A DNA stretch of 64,000 nucleotides from Stratiolaelaps scimitus. Lineage: Eukaryota; Arthropoda; Arachnida; Mesostigmata; Laelapidae. The DNA lies in assembly GCA_019614645.1 (NCBI GenBank), contig JABWDB010000001.1:28389501-28453500 (forward strand), read 5' to 3'. Under the pieces are notes generated by a model. That model was given only the letters and a program-made list of their open reading frames with translations. It was not told the DNA's origin and did no database searches. Positions 10,643-24,617 of this stretch are shown piece by piece (position 1 is the stretch's first letter; each line of letters starts with the position of its first letter). Made by a program: the position numbers and the translations under genes.

Positions 10643-13600
10643 ATTCGTACGCTGCAAATAGCAGATGAACCTTGTGATTTGATTTGTTTTACGAAGTGCT
10701 TTCGTTGATTGATCTCTGATTTGAACATTTTGATGGTTTAGTTCTCTTCTGATTCGTTCTGCACATTGCCAAGGGTATAAGATACAACACATCGTCATGC
10801 AGCCGTGTGTTAAGGGTATGATTTATCGGCTAATTTTTAGATTGGTATCGGAGTACTTAAATCTGCTGTAAATCTCAATGGATGTTCATTCAAAGCAAGC
10901 ATTTGCCTGCTCGCTGTCAGAGTGTACAATTCATAAAGTAGAAATCCCCGCCAGTCCTTGTTGGTGGTGACGGTGTTCGTGTCACCATTTTCTTCAGAGC
11001 AATAACTCTCGACTCTATTTAGATTGTCTTACCATGGAATTGTCTGGTATTATATTCGTTTATACTTGTAATACAGAATTCTCTAACTGAGCAGTTGAAC
11101 AGAGAAACGCCGTTCATGTTTAAATCAGCAATCAATCAATTGCTTTGTGCAATTAGCTAGGGGGAGACGAAATATCTTGCACAATTAGACAAGGGAGGCC
11201 CTTAGACCGGATCCGGCGAATTAACTCAGGGTATCAGAGGCCTATACCTTCTCGGTTAGACAGCAGTTTGTCGATGATTTTGCACAGTGATATCGACATA
11301 ACGGTTGTCCGGTTGTTTATAGCCGCTAAATTTTTCATACCTAAATTACAGGTTTGTGGACAGGTTACTGGGGCGAAGCCCAGCTTCGCTTAGCCCGGCA
11401 TCTGTTTTTCTACGGTACGGTATTGTCATCGTACAGAAGCATGTCCTGAGAGATGCCCCCCTAGAGGAAACAAGGGCAGGCCCATAGAGCAGGCACAACC
11501 TCTAATCAGGAGCAGAACTAGACACGTGATGAGGCTAGAAACGACCGCTAACTATGGCAATTCTATGAGATCAACGAACAGGTTATTAACTAGTACATTT
11601 AGTGTTCCTAGTGTCCTTTGCGCTTAATCTTCTCCTAAGTTTTTCCTTGAACAATTGAAAAGGACCCTGTTCAGGGAGAGAACCTCACCTCAGGGAGCTA
11701 TAGTGACTATACCACTGCAAAACTGCAGTTCCTATAATAAACCAATAAAAGCATTAACTTTTAGCTGTTTGGCTAGACATACGCGAGAGTTAGCCGAGAA
11801 CATGATGCAGCCAATTGATCGATCATTGTCGGCTTCGCTAGAACAAAAGGCAAACCCGCTCGGAAATTGTGAACTGAACGAGGTGACCACGATAGCGGAC
11901 GATGTTATTACCACATACACACACACACTTCTCCGCCAAGTAGGACGCTGACGGTGATGTCGATTCATACAGTGCTAATCCCAAATGTCTTTCATGCGAC
12001 GGGTAAACTCAAGAGAGCACAAACGAAATGGGAGAGAGAGAGAGAGAGAGAGGGAGGGCAAGGAAAGAAAATAATGTGAGATCATTAAAAGGTACATGAA
12101 CAGGCAGCAGAAAGTGAGGCGTGACTGAATCCCGTAAGAGAAAAGTAGATGCTGCCAGCGACACGATAGAAATGGGGGGCAGAGACAATACATCCACACA
12201 GACAGGCGGATAGAAAATGCTCGGATATGAGGGACTCGTCTTTTTTCATCTGTTAGCATCTTTCCTCGAAGGATCATCCTGGTTCGGCCGTTTAGCCTAT
12301 CGGAATATGATTTGAGGGACCTTATGTCTGTCCCTGTCATGGAACAACAAATGGAATTTAAAGGAAATTCAGATCAATTGTAGTCAAACTAGAGCAAGCA
12401 AGACGTGAAGAACAGCGGAGAACGTATGTCCAACTGACCCCCACGCGTGGACGATCCTGTTGTCTTTTTTTACTGATAACAAGGTGCGTTCGAGTACATA
12501 AAAAAAATACCCAGCACTGACTGGCCTACACAAAGTGGTTCATTCAATGAATTGGTTATCAAGAAATCGTCATATTTACGTCACTTCCATAATCGGCGAT
12601 TGTCGTGTCTATCAACAGCAACCAATCGGGTGACCGAATTTACTGGGAAATTGGATTACTGCGGAAAAAAACAAACGCATAGCTTGAATAACCAGGGCGG
12701 CAGTCGACTACTCAAATAAAGTAGATTATTATGTAAAAATACGATTTTGCCGCTTCGTCGCTCTCGTATAAGAAACATCTCGTGTACAATAAATACGCTA
12801 TTACACTCTACTCCATTCCCTCCGCCCGGCTTCCAGGTATAATAATAATAATAATATAATACGTATAATGTGCATTATGTTGTAAATATATTGTCAATAA
12901 ATACTAATTATAGTATTATAAACGTTCGTACTTGTCTTCTGAATGAAGCATAGGTAATTAGCCATTCGAAACGAATTATCAAATTATTATTATTATTATT
13001 AGCCGTGTGAATTTTTCGCAAAGATGCTGTATTGCTCCTTCTGCCTAACTGGCCCTAGATGTCTTGAACAAAAAAAATTGACAATTCTCACGACGACCGA
13101 TCTTTGGTAAGCAATTTATTGCTAACTTTTTTCGGGACATATACGTATCTAAACAGCAAACGTTGCTTTCAAAATAATAGTAATAATAATAATACTTTAA
13201 CAATAGATGCTTTTAATAAGAAGAAAAAAAACACTTAAGTAAGCAACAGTCATCTTAGGTCATGGCAAACTTTGCCGCACAGTTCTCATCAAAGTTTGAG
13301 GTATCCTCTGCTGAACTCCTGTTAATTTTGTCTTCTCCTATCGTTATTTTGAAATACATGGTTCTATCTATATTTTTCCATTTAGAGAAAATTGGTAGAA
13401 TGTTTATACAGATGAATACGTAAACGGGAATGCATTTTCCTCTATAGATGTTTATCTCCATAGCAAAAAATGAGATACCAGGACGATGTCGAGATATAAA
13501 GTCCTCCGCGGCAATCGGGCAAGCGCATCTTCCCGTGTTGGTTATGCAGCAGTTACTATATTTCGGCAACAAACCTCCAGCATCGCTGACGCTCATTCGT

Positions 13601-14960
13601 CGTTATGTATTCTCCTGGTTGAGCTTCATTCCAGCCGTGTTTTCTGGACAGGACCATTCCACCTCTGCTTTGCTTCTGATATTCTGCGTTCCTGCTGATA
13701 AACAAAGCTCTTGCCGACGTCACTAGAAGTCATCTGTTTGTACCCCCACATACGCATCAGCCGGCATCAGCTCGGTGCTGAAACGGAAACTAGAACGCCA
13801 CCTGTTGATTAGACTCGTCGGCTTTTAGAGGTGTTGTTTTGCGATACGACAATCAAACAATGAATAGTCACACTTAAGGGCGATGCAAACATTAAAGATT
13901 GCGAAATGAGAGGTGATCACCTCATCTTGGCGGAACTACTGTGAAATTTAAGAGAAAAGTAAACCGTATTTGTTATCAACGCATTATGGCCACGAGCTGC
14001 GTTTACAGAACTGCTCAAAGTGTGGTGAAGTACTGAACGCAGACGGAGGGGAACTTTTTGGATGCCAGGAGAGCCCACACACACACAGGAGGATTCATTG
14101 TCTTTTCCACATGCATTTACTTGACACAGAGACTCGCCAGACTGCAAAGTAGCAGCAGTTTTGACTGGGGCTATCTTTGGAATATATCGAGATTCAAATG
14201 CGATGGTGGAAACCTTGAATGTTTCATATATATACCTATAATGGTTAAAAGACTAGACATTAAAAAAAAAAATTAAAAAAAAATATATATATATATGTAC
14301 ACACCCACGTGCATTCTATCTATCTATGCGACTGGTGCACTATGTGTTCGAGCTGCAATGCAGGCAACATCGCTCGGCTTCGTCGAGTCGGTATTCTCCG
14401 ACTGGTGGAGCATTTGAAAATTTTCGACAATCAGTCGAAAAAAACCAATGCTGTAAATTAGTTGTGTGTTAATTTTACTATCGTATTTATCGGTTCTTCG
14501 GGATGCTTTCCTAAAAAAAAAATAGCGCATCGACACTGCAGCTGTCTTTCGTGTCATCCAGCGTCAGCGCTATTTAGCAGCACTACGTCATTCTACGCCA
14601 CTTTCACAGAAACAGCAAATAATCGCGAGATATGATCACTTCTGGCTTCTGGTGACCCAGTGGCCACCACTAAGCTAGCGCCATTTTCCCGGGTTCTCGC
14701 GCTGATTATCTGCCAGCATCCATCTCACACTGCGACTCTGACAATTATTGTGATGTGGACGACGATACGCTCAGGGGTTCGACGTCGTCTGATCGTCTGA
14801 CGTTTCACTTCAGACGGATGCTTCGGATTGTAGTTCGTTGTCAACGGGGGCAAGAGGACAACAGGAAGAAGACCATCAACTAAATAGAAAGGATATAATA
14901 ACATTCCTTTGATAATGATTAAACTATCACCATAGAAGAGAAACAAGAATATTATCATGC
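10643..14960. other. AT-rich intergenic DNA without a recognised gene
   Basis: Short open frames only, none with splice support or family resemblance. Contains a GA tract at 12031-12052, ATT/ATA runs near 12840 and 12985, and a small perfect inverted repeat, gcgaagc/gcttcgc, near 11372-11390. Confidence 0.6.
12031..12052. repeat. (GA)n microsatellite
   Basis: About eleven GA units. Confidence 0.9.
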
Positions 14961-15246
14961 ATCATTTATACTATTACTATTATTATTACTATTAGTTAGC
15001 CATTGAATATCATGTGGTTTTTATGCTTTTGACGAACAGGAATTGGTGAATTTGTGAATGCTGTGATATTATGTTATGAAGCTCCCCGTATTCGACTCTA
15101 CGAGCATTGGGCTAAACAGCGCTATCTGTTATATCTATATCAAGTATTTCGCATTTAGTTTGTTGATACGTCACAATTCGATATCGACAATTGGACATGT
15201 CGTTATTCGCAGCGAATGCGGCCTGCGGAGCTCAATGTGTATTAAC

Positions 15247-15248
<2 letters not shown>

Positions 15249-15291
<43 letters not shown>
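15249..15291. repeat. (TA)n microsatellite, 21 units
   Basis: A pure TA run. Its right flank TATCGAACC is also seen beside the TA run at 22833-22857, so the two may share a source repeat. Confidence 0.92.
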
Positions 15292-15294
<3 letters not shown>

Positions 15295-15399
15295 ACCTAT
15301 TTCAGTTTTCTCCTCGGTTTTGCCATTTCTCAAAACGCCACAACGCCGTGTCTATCGTGCGTTGACGCCAAAAAAACCGTATGTACGCTGATGCTACAA

Positions 15400-15835
15400 A
15401 GCTGCTACGAGCGAGCAGTCACGAGTGCGGGCCCTCTAGTTGACAATGTGACGATAGTGGCTGTGTGTGTGTGTGGCGGGGGACAAGTCCTCGCGACAGT
15501 GTTGGCAAGCATACCATCGTGTCAAGCAGAACCTCACCCTTTGGACAACAGGGTTGCATCTCCGCTGCTGTTACTGCCGCTGCCGTCTGAAGATGGAACA
15601 AGATTGTTTTTTCACAGTTGCCGTTGTTGTTGTTGTTGCTGTTGCTGTTGTTGCAGGTCAGCCCGGGCGAGCAGAAGCACCGACAACACGACGCCGCGAC
15701 AAACTATTGGCAGCAAGCAAAGACGGCGTAGCATCCGTACGAGGCGGACGATGTGAGCCAGCAGACAAAACATAAGCATGTACGCACACGGGGACACCGA
15801 CACAGACGATCCTGGTAGATGTTCAGAATACGTTG

Positions 15836-15866
<31 letters not shown>

Positions 15867-16900
15867 GCTAGGATACATCGCTACTAACTACATCTATTCC
15901 GTTGAGCTCGTGTTGTTCGCGTCTTTTTTTTCTCTCTCTCTCTCTCTTTTCTGACGTCGTCCAACGAAATGTGCCACGGAGACGAGACCGGTGGTACGAG
16001 GGGCACCGGGGTTCCGATACCCGGACACCAGCTGGTCCACCAAGAGCGACATAAATGCCATCCGTGCCAATCGTATGCGTTCACCACCCCCGTCCCCACA
16101 AACCCCCGTGTCTGTGCGTCTGTTTGGCTGTGCCGTTTGTCCGCATCGCATGAGCGACGAGGCTGACGGACATGTGTAACAACGCAACGTGCTATCCCGA
16201 CTACATACCCCGGGGTGGGCCTGCCCACCAATGGATCTCTTCCAGTTGCGTGTTGCGATGAGGCGACGAACGGCTGCTGCTGCAAACGACGACGGCGACG
16301 GCGACGGCGAGCCACGCCGAGGGCTCCCGGGAACGGCAGTCCAAAGTGAAAGTCACTGAGACACGAACGCGGGCTAGATTCGATAGCCGCTGTCGATAGT
16401 TAGATAGATAGATGTTGCTGCTGCTGCTGCTGGTCTTGTTGCTGTTGTTGTTGGCGATTTGATTTCTCCTTGATGACTTGCTGGGACAGGCAGAACGAAG
16501 GGGACTATGGAGGCGGGCACGTTCGGTGCGTGCTGATGCGGCAGCAGTGCAAGACACCCATTCGTCGATCTATCCAGGGAGAGGGAGCCACGCGGATGAA
16601 TCAGAAACCGATCGATGGATGGACGCGGATCCGACATTCAACAGCATGAGCAACATCAACAAGCGAGTGTCGTTGATGACTCGGCGGACGTCAACAACAC
16701 GAGCAAGTCATCTGGGGCAGAATATTAACGCTGTCTGCCATCGTCGGATCAAATCGACCTCGAATCGTCATCGTCACTCATCACCAGCAACATCGGCCTC
16801 TTGTAAACGTCACTTTTGCCATAACGGATGGCTAAGAAAGACGGGGTTTCGGCTGGGAGAGCTTTGTATTCAGACAAACAAGCAAAGATATAGGAAACGA
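15400..16900. other. GC-rich island with CNG repeats
   Basis: A GC-rich block with GTT/GCT runs near 15620-15656, GCC runs near 15835-15865 and CTG runs near 16412-16430. Overlapping frames on both strands translate to poly-Q, poly-A or poly-R. This points to triplet repeats rather than a gene. It could be a CpG-type promoter or a noncoding first exon; no exon structure could be supported. Confidence 0.5.
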
Positions 16901-17489
16901 TAGCACATGTATAGTGTACGCATGGACCGCCTCACGTCACCGTGGGCGATTTTTGGGAAATAAATTCATAACTATGTATGCGTGTGTGTGTGAATCGGCA
17001 GAGTGACGGATAAATTTCCCAACTGGCTGAAATAAAAACGCTACAGTGCGATACAACATCTAAAATTACTCACCGTTGTCACAATAAAATTTGTATATCA
17101 AATAATACGGTAAGGTATTGAAGTTCACCTTTTTTTAGAGGTGGAGTGGGTGAAAGTTGGCATGGTTCTCTCTCTCTCTCTCTCTGTCTGAATTCAGCTG
17201 CTTTGTTTTGTGTGATGGCAAATCTACCTCTTCCCCGACAACGCGTGTTTAGTCTGAGCTAAATGTGCATATACGCGACTGTGTTACAATGAAATGGGAC
17301 TTTGTCGTATTCGTAGACCATCAGCTCATAAGTTGTCGCATATAGGTCGGTCAGATGAGACAATTATGAATATGATACATATGGGTTTATTGTTTCAGCT
17401 TACATATCTTGCATTGTGGATCCTGCATTGTGGAGATTGTGGATCCTGACCAACAGTAGCTATTATACATACGATGCGCTTGACCGCAC

Positions 17490-17490
<1 letters not shown>

Positions 17491-17520
<30 letters not shown>
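17491..17520. repeat. (TAA)n microsatellite
   Basis: Ten TAA units. Confidence 0.92.
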
Positions 17521-17523
<3 letters not shown>

Positions 17524-17599
17524 CAGTCTATAAGATACGCTTTATTAACGTACGGTTATTGTAGTACCGTCATAGGACAACATAATCATAGCTGCTCTC

Positions 17600-20310
17600 A
17601 AAAAATTTCAACACACCGTGGTTGGAAAGTATGGGGCCGCCTGCGAAATCTCAGGGTGAGAATCGCGTAAGGCATTAAACGAAATGCACTTGAAGCCTCT
17701 TGGATTTTGCAGTTCGCCGAGAGTTCCAGAGCTAACACAGGAGCCCGCTGGATACGGTTGCTCATGGTTGAGCATGCTGACAAACGTACCGAATGGCATC
17801 TGGAACCGAATTGAGTTATGAACCAGGACGACCATAACCAGCCCTACGATTGCCACGCATCACTCGCTGGGTCTGTTTGGGATGGCGCATTGGACAACAA
17901 CCTTCGTATTTTACGACTTTGCTAGCGCGCCCGCGTGAGCGCAAAATTCAACCATTGTCATGGCCACGTCGTCTGGTGCTGGCAGAATTTCCTCATCGTA
18001 TTCCTTCTTGCCAAGGTACAGCACCCCACGACACGAAGGCGGAAAGAGATCTTTCCGGTTCGCTAGCGCTGTCTTGCGCAAAGCCGTTTTGACAGCTGAC
18101 TCCATATCGGCATCCTCCGACGCGCCATCCCGATGAGGCCGAAAGCAATTGCTGCGATGCGCAGGACCTCAGGCGTCGATGGACGTCAAAAAACACCTAT
18201 AGAATGTGCCGAGCCACAATGGGATTGCTCGAACCTGCATGGGCCAAACTGAGACCAAGAGCTTCAGCTTACCTGTGCTAACGTGCTGCTCTCATGGTGT
18301 AGAACATGGTTCGTTGGGTGGGTTCATGGCCAGAACACAATTGTTGCCGGGGACGCTGTCGAGAATGCCGCAAAGTAGCATTGCACTCTGTTTGAGCTAG
18401 GTCTCGTCCGAATTCGGATATTTATCAATATGAGATGGGCCGTTGACCATCCCTTTGGCGTCGGACGGACGAAGGACACCCGGGATTACGTGGTAGATAT
18501 CATGTGTAGTTTCGTTCTCGTAAAACCATATATTACCATAGTGAATACTAAGTTTATTATTGAAAAGGACTGCGCTTACGACAGGGTTGGCCAAACCCAA
18601 CGCCGACTATCGGTCCAGTCGTGTCCGGACGGTCTTCAGTCTGTGAACCGGATCGAGAACAGAGTTACTCACTGGACACAGCGGAAGGTTGTAATGCATG
18701 CCAACAAGATCGTCTCGTACAACAAAGCCAGGGATAATCAAGAGTTTAGACAACGGGTGGACATTTTATTTAGCATTGTACGCCAATTGGTTGGTGCTGT
18801 TTCGCTTCCATTCATGACAAGCCCCGTGGGCCAGTTATAGCACGGACTTGCAGTTTCACGAGACAATTTTGATTACTTACTATCCAGCGAAACGAACGGG
18901 TAATCTGTCTCCCGCTGCATTCGTGGCTGGGATACCCATCCGTCGCATCTATCCATCTGTAATGTATCGTTATCTGAGCTAGCACTGAGATGGTATCGGC
19001 ACCGAACTTCCTTAGAACAACGTCCACCGTATCTGAATGCGATTCCTTCAGTGTGTACTAGATGGGACAGGGATAAGGCAATGGTTTCCGCTCGGATGTG
19101 ATTTGCCTGTTTGTCTCACGTGGCAGTGCGTGGATCAACTCACGCGTAGCGTTAGAGGGGGGGGGGCATATTCAAGCACAGCTATTGTAACAAGGCAATT
19201 TCGGCTCACAGCAGTGGATACTGACCACTGATAAGAGTCTCAATATCTAAGCTGGATTACGTGGCAATCGGTGATCTCAAGACACGGTGACTTTAGACAG
19301 GTACGCAAAGGAGCGGCCTTAACAAAAGACGTCAAAACTGCTCTTTTCTAACACTGTGATTGGCGCTTCCATTGGACGATGCAGACGTCCAACCGAAGCC
19401 AGGATCGACGCCAAAACATAGCAACATCGGCTGGCACGCTCGCCTCGTCAGCTATCAGCTGCCATATGAAGCGCCTAAGAGAAAAATTAATTCAAATCAA
19501 TTGTATCAACTGGCTATAGCAGTATGAGATGTGAACTTATGCTAACGTTGTCTTTTTGAACAACGTTTGGTGTCCTCGTGCAATCGAGATGCGCAAATCT
19601 TCATCGAACATCCCTCAACGGTCTGTTCTTGTTTAGCTGTACAGCAGAGGATTAAGCAGAGGAGTCAAACCCGTATCGAGGTTGCGGTCATCGATTTTGC
19701 TACAAATTGCCATTTATTCTAGCGCACGATGAGCTTCGTTGTATACGCTGTAGATAACAACAAAATGAACTCGACCCGCTTATTTTGAGTTCATTGGAGG
19801 CTGATGCCATCCGCTCAGAAAGAATCAGTTTCTCAACGACAGCGCACGACAGCGACCCTGTTCTACAATGTTCGCCACCTTCATGAGCTATTTGCACCTC
19901 TAACACTGGGGTGGCAGTTAGAAAATGTTGGTCGTTGTTATCTGTTGCGACACAATCGAGTCCGTCGAATTCGTCTTGATACTTATTATGCGTTATTCAT
20001 AGAGAGCGACTAATATTAGAGCTTACGACCATATTAGAGACGTGCCGGTGTTTCCCAATGCTACCATCACATAGGGTGGAGACTGCATTTAGGGAGAATA
20101 CTACTGAAGACACAGGCGGAACTCAAGGCGTCTTTTTTACAGGCACGTCAACTAGTACCAGGTCTCGACAAAGCGAACTCCGTCTGGGCATATTCGGGCA
20201 AAACCTTTGGAGAGCGTGCTTCAAGCATTTCAAGGAGACGCTCAATGGCCCTGATGTAGCCATGTGTATACACATACATATGTATATAGTAGATTTAGCC
20301 TTAGAGTGAT
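17600..20310 (-). pseudogene. Decayed coding-like block, origin unknown
   Basis: Several short minus-strand frames in close succession read like protein but are broken by stops and frame changes. Examples, right to left: LRKFGADTISVLAQITIHYR (about 18970-19010), NIWFYENETTHDIYHVIPGV (about 18480-18540), LFPPSCRGVLYLGKKEYDEE (about 18000-18060) and FGTFVSMLNHEQPYPAGSC (about 17740-17800). I do not recognise the family. It may be an old transposon or virus-derived insertion, or a retired gene. The plus strand also has a 136-codon frame at 18430-18840, so the coding strand is not certain. Confidence 0.3.
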
Positions 20311-20799
20311 CGTCAATGAAATGTAAAGTTCACTTGCCGGGCTGCGATAGGCAAGACGGCTTAGAAATATGAAAATGCTTCCAATCGGTCACGCTGTGTG
20401 AGGTTACGTTGCGTATTTGTCCACATGCATTTTGTGCAGGCTGATTTTTTACGATCTGAATATAGACGAAAGCATAATGGCTGCTGCATAACTCAGCCCT
20501 CGAGTATAGCGAATTCGAGTCATTCGTTCATGGACTTTAGGGCATCTAACGCCTCTAACTACGTTTCCATCAGTGTTACGCTCGGCAAAAACTCAGTTGG
20601 GTTACATCTATACAGTGACAAACTGTTTCTTGAAACAACTGTATACTGAAATCCCGGGCGAATCTATTCAGCGGGCACTACCGAACAAAATGCAGTAGCT
20701 AAGCTCATCTGATCGCATTAGGCTCAGTGGGCCTGCGGGGGTCGTAATTATATTTACTACGATATAGACATCTTTGGGGAACCTGCTGCTGCTGCCCCC

Positions 20800-22300
20800 G
20801 GCACGGCCAACAACTACGATTAGCAACTGCCAGATGCTCGCTCACTTACTCACTCATTCCGAGTCGTTGCATCGTCACGGTATGAGGGTGCCAAAATGAC
20901 GAGAGCACATTGCATACGTGCTCTGTGTTTGTATTCGTCCGCTTGTTTGCTGTCAGTGCTTGTAGCCCATTCGCATTCCCGTGATTCACTCACTCCCATC
21001 TTGTCCTCTTCTGTTGCTGCTGCTGGCGCCGCCGCCACCAGCCGCGCTGCTGCCGATTGGCTTGGCAGCTTTAAAGCAGCTCTCGCCTGAGCCGACTTGT
21101 CGTCGTCGTCGTCCATTCGCGATGAGAAGCCGTCACCGACACATGCCACCGCCGCTGCCACAGCGTTGACTCGAGAAGAGATGTGTACCACTGGGTCAGG
21201 CGGGGATCGGATTCGCAGCCGCCAAGAATCAGCGAATGAGCGCACGCACCGCGTTAAGCAATCAAACGAACGCGCAGCGGAAAGTTAGTAGCATCAGTAG
21301 TAGTGGTAGTGGTAGTAAATATCAGCAGCAGCAGCCGCAGCATCAACAGCAGCAGCTAATATTCGGTCCAAGGGAAGCTGGTGCTGCTGCTGCTGCTGCG
21401 GCGGCTTGCGTAGTGTGTGTGTGTATGTGTTTGCTGCTTCTGTCGAATGGCTGTGGTCGAATAGGGGGATCCGTCGAAGAGGTCCGTTCGTTTGTAACCT
21501 GTATGCGGCAGCTTCTGTTGTTGCAGTTGCTGCAGCCTCCTCCGGAACGGGCCGGCCACTCATCGCCCTGGAACAGCGGCTACTTGTAACGGCGAACCGG
21601 TGAAACGTTTTGCCGGTCAGTGCTTGCTGGCCGCGCCGCAAGTGGCCACTATGTTGATACTCGTCGTCATCTTCTCGATGCGTAGCATTCGCAGCAGCGA
21701 CAAGCGGCGGCACCAGCAGCAGCAGCAGCAGCTGCTTCTCTAGCCACAACCTCTCCCTGGATATGGACTGAAGCTCCCGCCGCCATCGCTGCTGCGCCCG
21801 ATCGTCCCTTTTCGCAACTTCGCATACGAAACAGATGAGCAGAGAGAGAGAGAGAACGAGAGAGAGAGAGATAGGGGCGCTCCACATTTATCGGTAGCAG
21901 CAGCCGCACACTGCGGCGCGGCGCTAGGCTCCTGCAAGCGGTCGAAGCGACTAGAAGATATCGCAGCAGCAGCAAAGCGCCCGTAGAAAAGCACGTACGA
22001 GAGACGAATACAGAAGGGAAAAACGACGAAATGCCACATCGATCGACGATGCAACGTAACTACTCGTCGTTGTTGACAGAGGAGCAACAGGTGAACAATA
22101 ATGTCGCCTCCGTCAGCCCTTCCTCCTAGGGTCTCCTGCAGCCCTGGCGAGCGCCTGCGGTTGCTGCGGTGAGGTTTCTTCGACGCCGGCCGGTGGAAGA
22201 GGCGTCCGTCAGTCGCCGTCGGCCTTCCGTCTGCCGGCGTGGCCCAATTCGATTTGTGCATGCGACTCAATACGAGATCATCTGAGACGCATTATAACGG
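20800..22300. other. GC-rich island with CAG/CTG repeats
   Basis: A second GC-rich block with many CAG/GCT and TCG runs (21000-21110, 21320-21400, 21715-21735) and GA tracts at 21841-21871. Long frames on both strands are low complexity. No splice-supported exon was found. It resembles a promoter-type island. Confidence 0.5.
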
Positions 22301-22808
22301 TTGCAGGCAGCTACGCGTGTTTCGGTGAGACAGAGAAATGCATGCACGTATTTGTTTGAACGAGAAAGAGGAACAGGGCTGATCGATTACTGTGCTGTTG
22401 AGATTGAATGACATCCGTGGACAGTCTTATCGGCAATCACTGCGGTGGAATCGTCCGAATGCTTTTGATGCAACAATGAAAATCGACATGTTCGGTAATT
22501 ACAAGCAGCGAATTTCTAGATCAGCCGAATGTTTCGAAGGATGGGAGACGTCTAGCAATTGCTTTCTAGCCTGATCTATGCAGGTAGCTGGCTCAGGTTG
22601 CCTGAAGGAGCGAGCTTCGTTTTGTGCATACAGGCAGCGAGATAGCTGATGTATTAACAATGAACCTGGACGTCGAGTTGTCTTGACCTAATTCGCTACA
22701 TAAGATGTGGGATTCCATAATGCTCCACAAAAATTTGGATCGAACGCAGCGCTCCAAAATTGCCAACAAAGAGGCTATATATAATATATATATATATATA
22801 ACTTTTTT

Positions 22809-22825
22809 TTTGTCACGGGTTATAT

Positions 22826-22857
<32 letters not shown>

Positions 22858-22872
22858 CGAACCCGTGACAAA
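22809..22872. repeat. Perfect 13-bp inverted repeat around a TA microsatellite
   Basis: tttgtcacgggtt at 22809-22821 and its exact reverse complement at 22860-22872 enclose a TA-rich spacer that is itself self-complementary, so the whole can fold into one long hairpin. It may be the core of a small MITE-like element. Confidence 0.75.
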
Positions 22873-22876
22873 GAAA

Positions 22877-24586
22877 TCAACGACATGAACCCACAACTTC
22901 CCACACAAACCTCTGCTATGTCAACCTTAACAATCGTTTTGAGCCTATGAGAATCACACGTTCTCCAATGCCTCTAAACATAAAGTTGACGTTTCCGATT
23001 CTGCTCGTTGACTACCTGTTACACCCACCTTGTTTTTGGGGCGCATACTTTGCGGGCGACTTTTAACTAGCGCGTCGAAAATTCTAGATCCCTTAAAACT
23101 GAAGCACAACGTTAGCAGGTCCTCAGCTTCGATGCATCTCATCATTACATCGGCAGAAAGATGTGCTTCGCGCGACCCTTCCCCCGAGACACGGCGCTCA
23201 GACGCCCCTTTAGCATCGATGTCAATGCCGCTGCTGCTGATGTTGTTGTGGTTGTTGTTATGGCGCTTGCACAGTCAGCGTTTCTGCGTGACTCGGCGTG
23301 GGACGACTTTCCAGAAGACGTTGCATGGCACCGTTGGGTGGCTGCACTGCGGGGCTGGAATACTTTGAAACTCGACCGGAAGAAGGAACCGAACACTCAC
23401 CATAGCCATGAGAATGTACGGACATCGTCGGCAGTCAACTGATGTCAAATGTCTGATAGTGTTCAAAGAAGTCATTGATTGTAAACCTACTCCCTCCCTC
23501 CCTTCTTCTACGAGATCTGGGGACGTGATCTAAGGGTTGCTGTTTATTGTAGAAGGTTAGAATTACTATTGTCTGTTAGTAGTTTCAACACTTACTCAAG
23601 CAGGCACACATTAGCTCATCAATAGCTGATTGTGGATTCTAACCGAACACGTCAAAGGGCACACACCGTGTAGACCGTGCTACCGTTCAGCCTTCTATCT
23701 TACCTCACTATAGGACAATGAAGCACCTACGAGTTGCGGGCTGTTTGATAATCAGTCCGTGGTATTACAATTCTCTGCGAAGCATTTATTTCGAATCACA
23801 AATCGTTGGCTATCTTTTTCCTCAGCACGCTATTTCATGCTTCGACTTCGAGCTGACACTTGTCGCTGCCGATCAGCGCGAATATCCGGCATTATCCCCC
23901 TCCACGACGACAGCCGAATGAGTCAACGATTGCTGCTGCGGGGGAAGCGGGCGGTGCAGCTGCTGAAAGAATGTGACCGACCGCTCCGCCAGCTGGGAGG
24001 CCGGCGTTTCGTTGGGAAATAAAGCTTCAGGAAGGGACACTTGGGCGGCAGAACAAATTGTATAATGTCGGCCACCTTCTCCCAGGGCTTGTTCGGACTT
24101 CCCGGAAGAAATTCTTGCCAGTGAACATCATAGCAACATACATGCACTGCTAAAAGAAAAGACGATGAAGCATATGCATATTGCTACACATTACCACTAC
24201 AATGACGATGGAGACAAAGGTGAAGGTGTATTGGCCTCTTCAAGGAGCAGCGTACTTTACAATGCTCAAATTCTCTTATATATCACACGTATGTACATTT
24301 GTTGAATAAAAGAGACAGTTTAATCATATATAGTTATTTCCTGTAATGATTTGACTGCTTAGCTTGCCTTTTAAATAAGCAGTAATCTACGAGCATTGGG
24401 ATTTTTTTGGGTGGATACGATTTTTCCAAGGTGGCTCCGTCTCTAAAGCAGTTTCGCGGACAGCTCTTGTGCAAGCATTTTAAACCGTAATTTTCAACCA
24501 CTAATATATAATAACCTAATCCATTTTGTTATACATATCGCTTCACCTAGCCCCGCTGTAGATTTGGCTGTTAGGATAATTTTGCC

Positions 24587-24617
<31 letters not shown>

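Noticed and set aside
15612..15878. Open frame with poly-Gln/poly-Ala on the minus strand
   Set aside because: It is created by CTG/GCC triplet runs; flanks have no coding pattern and both strands give similar frames.
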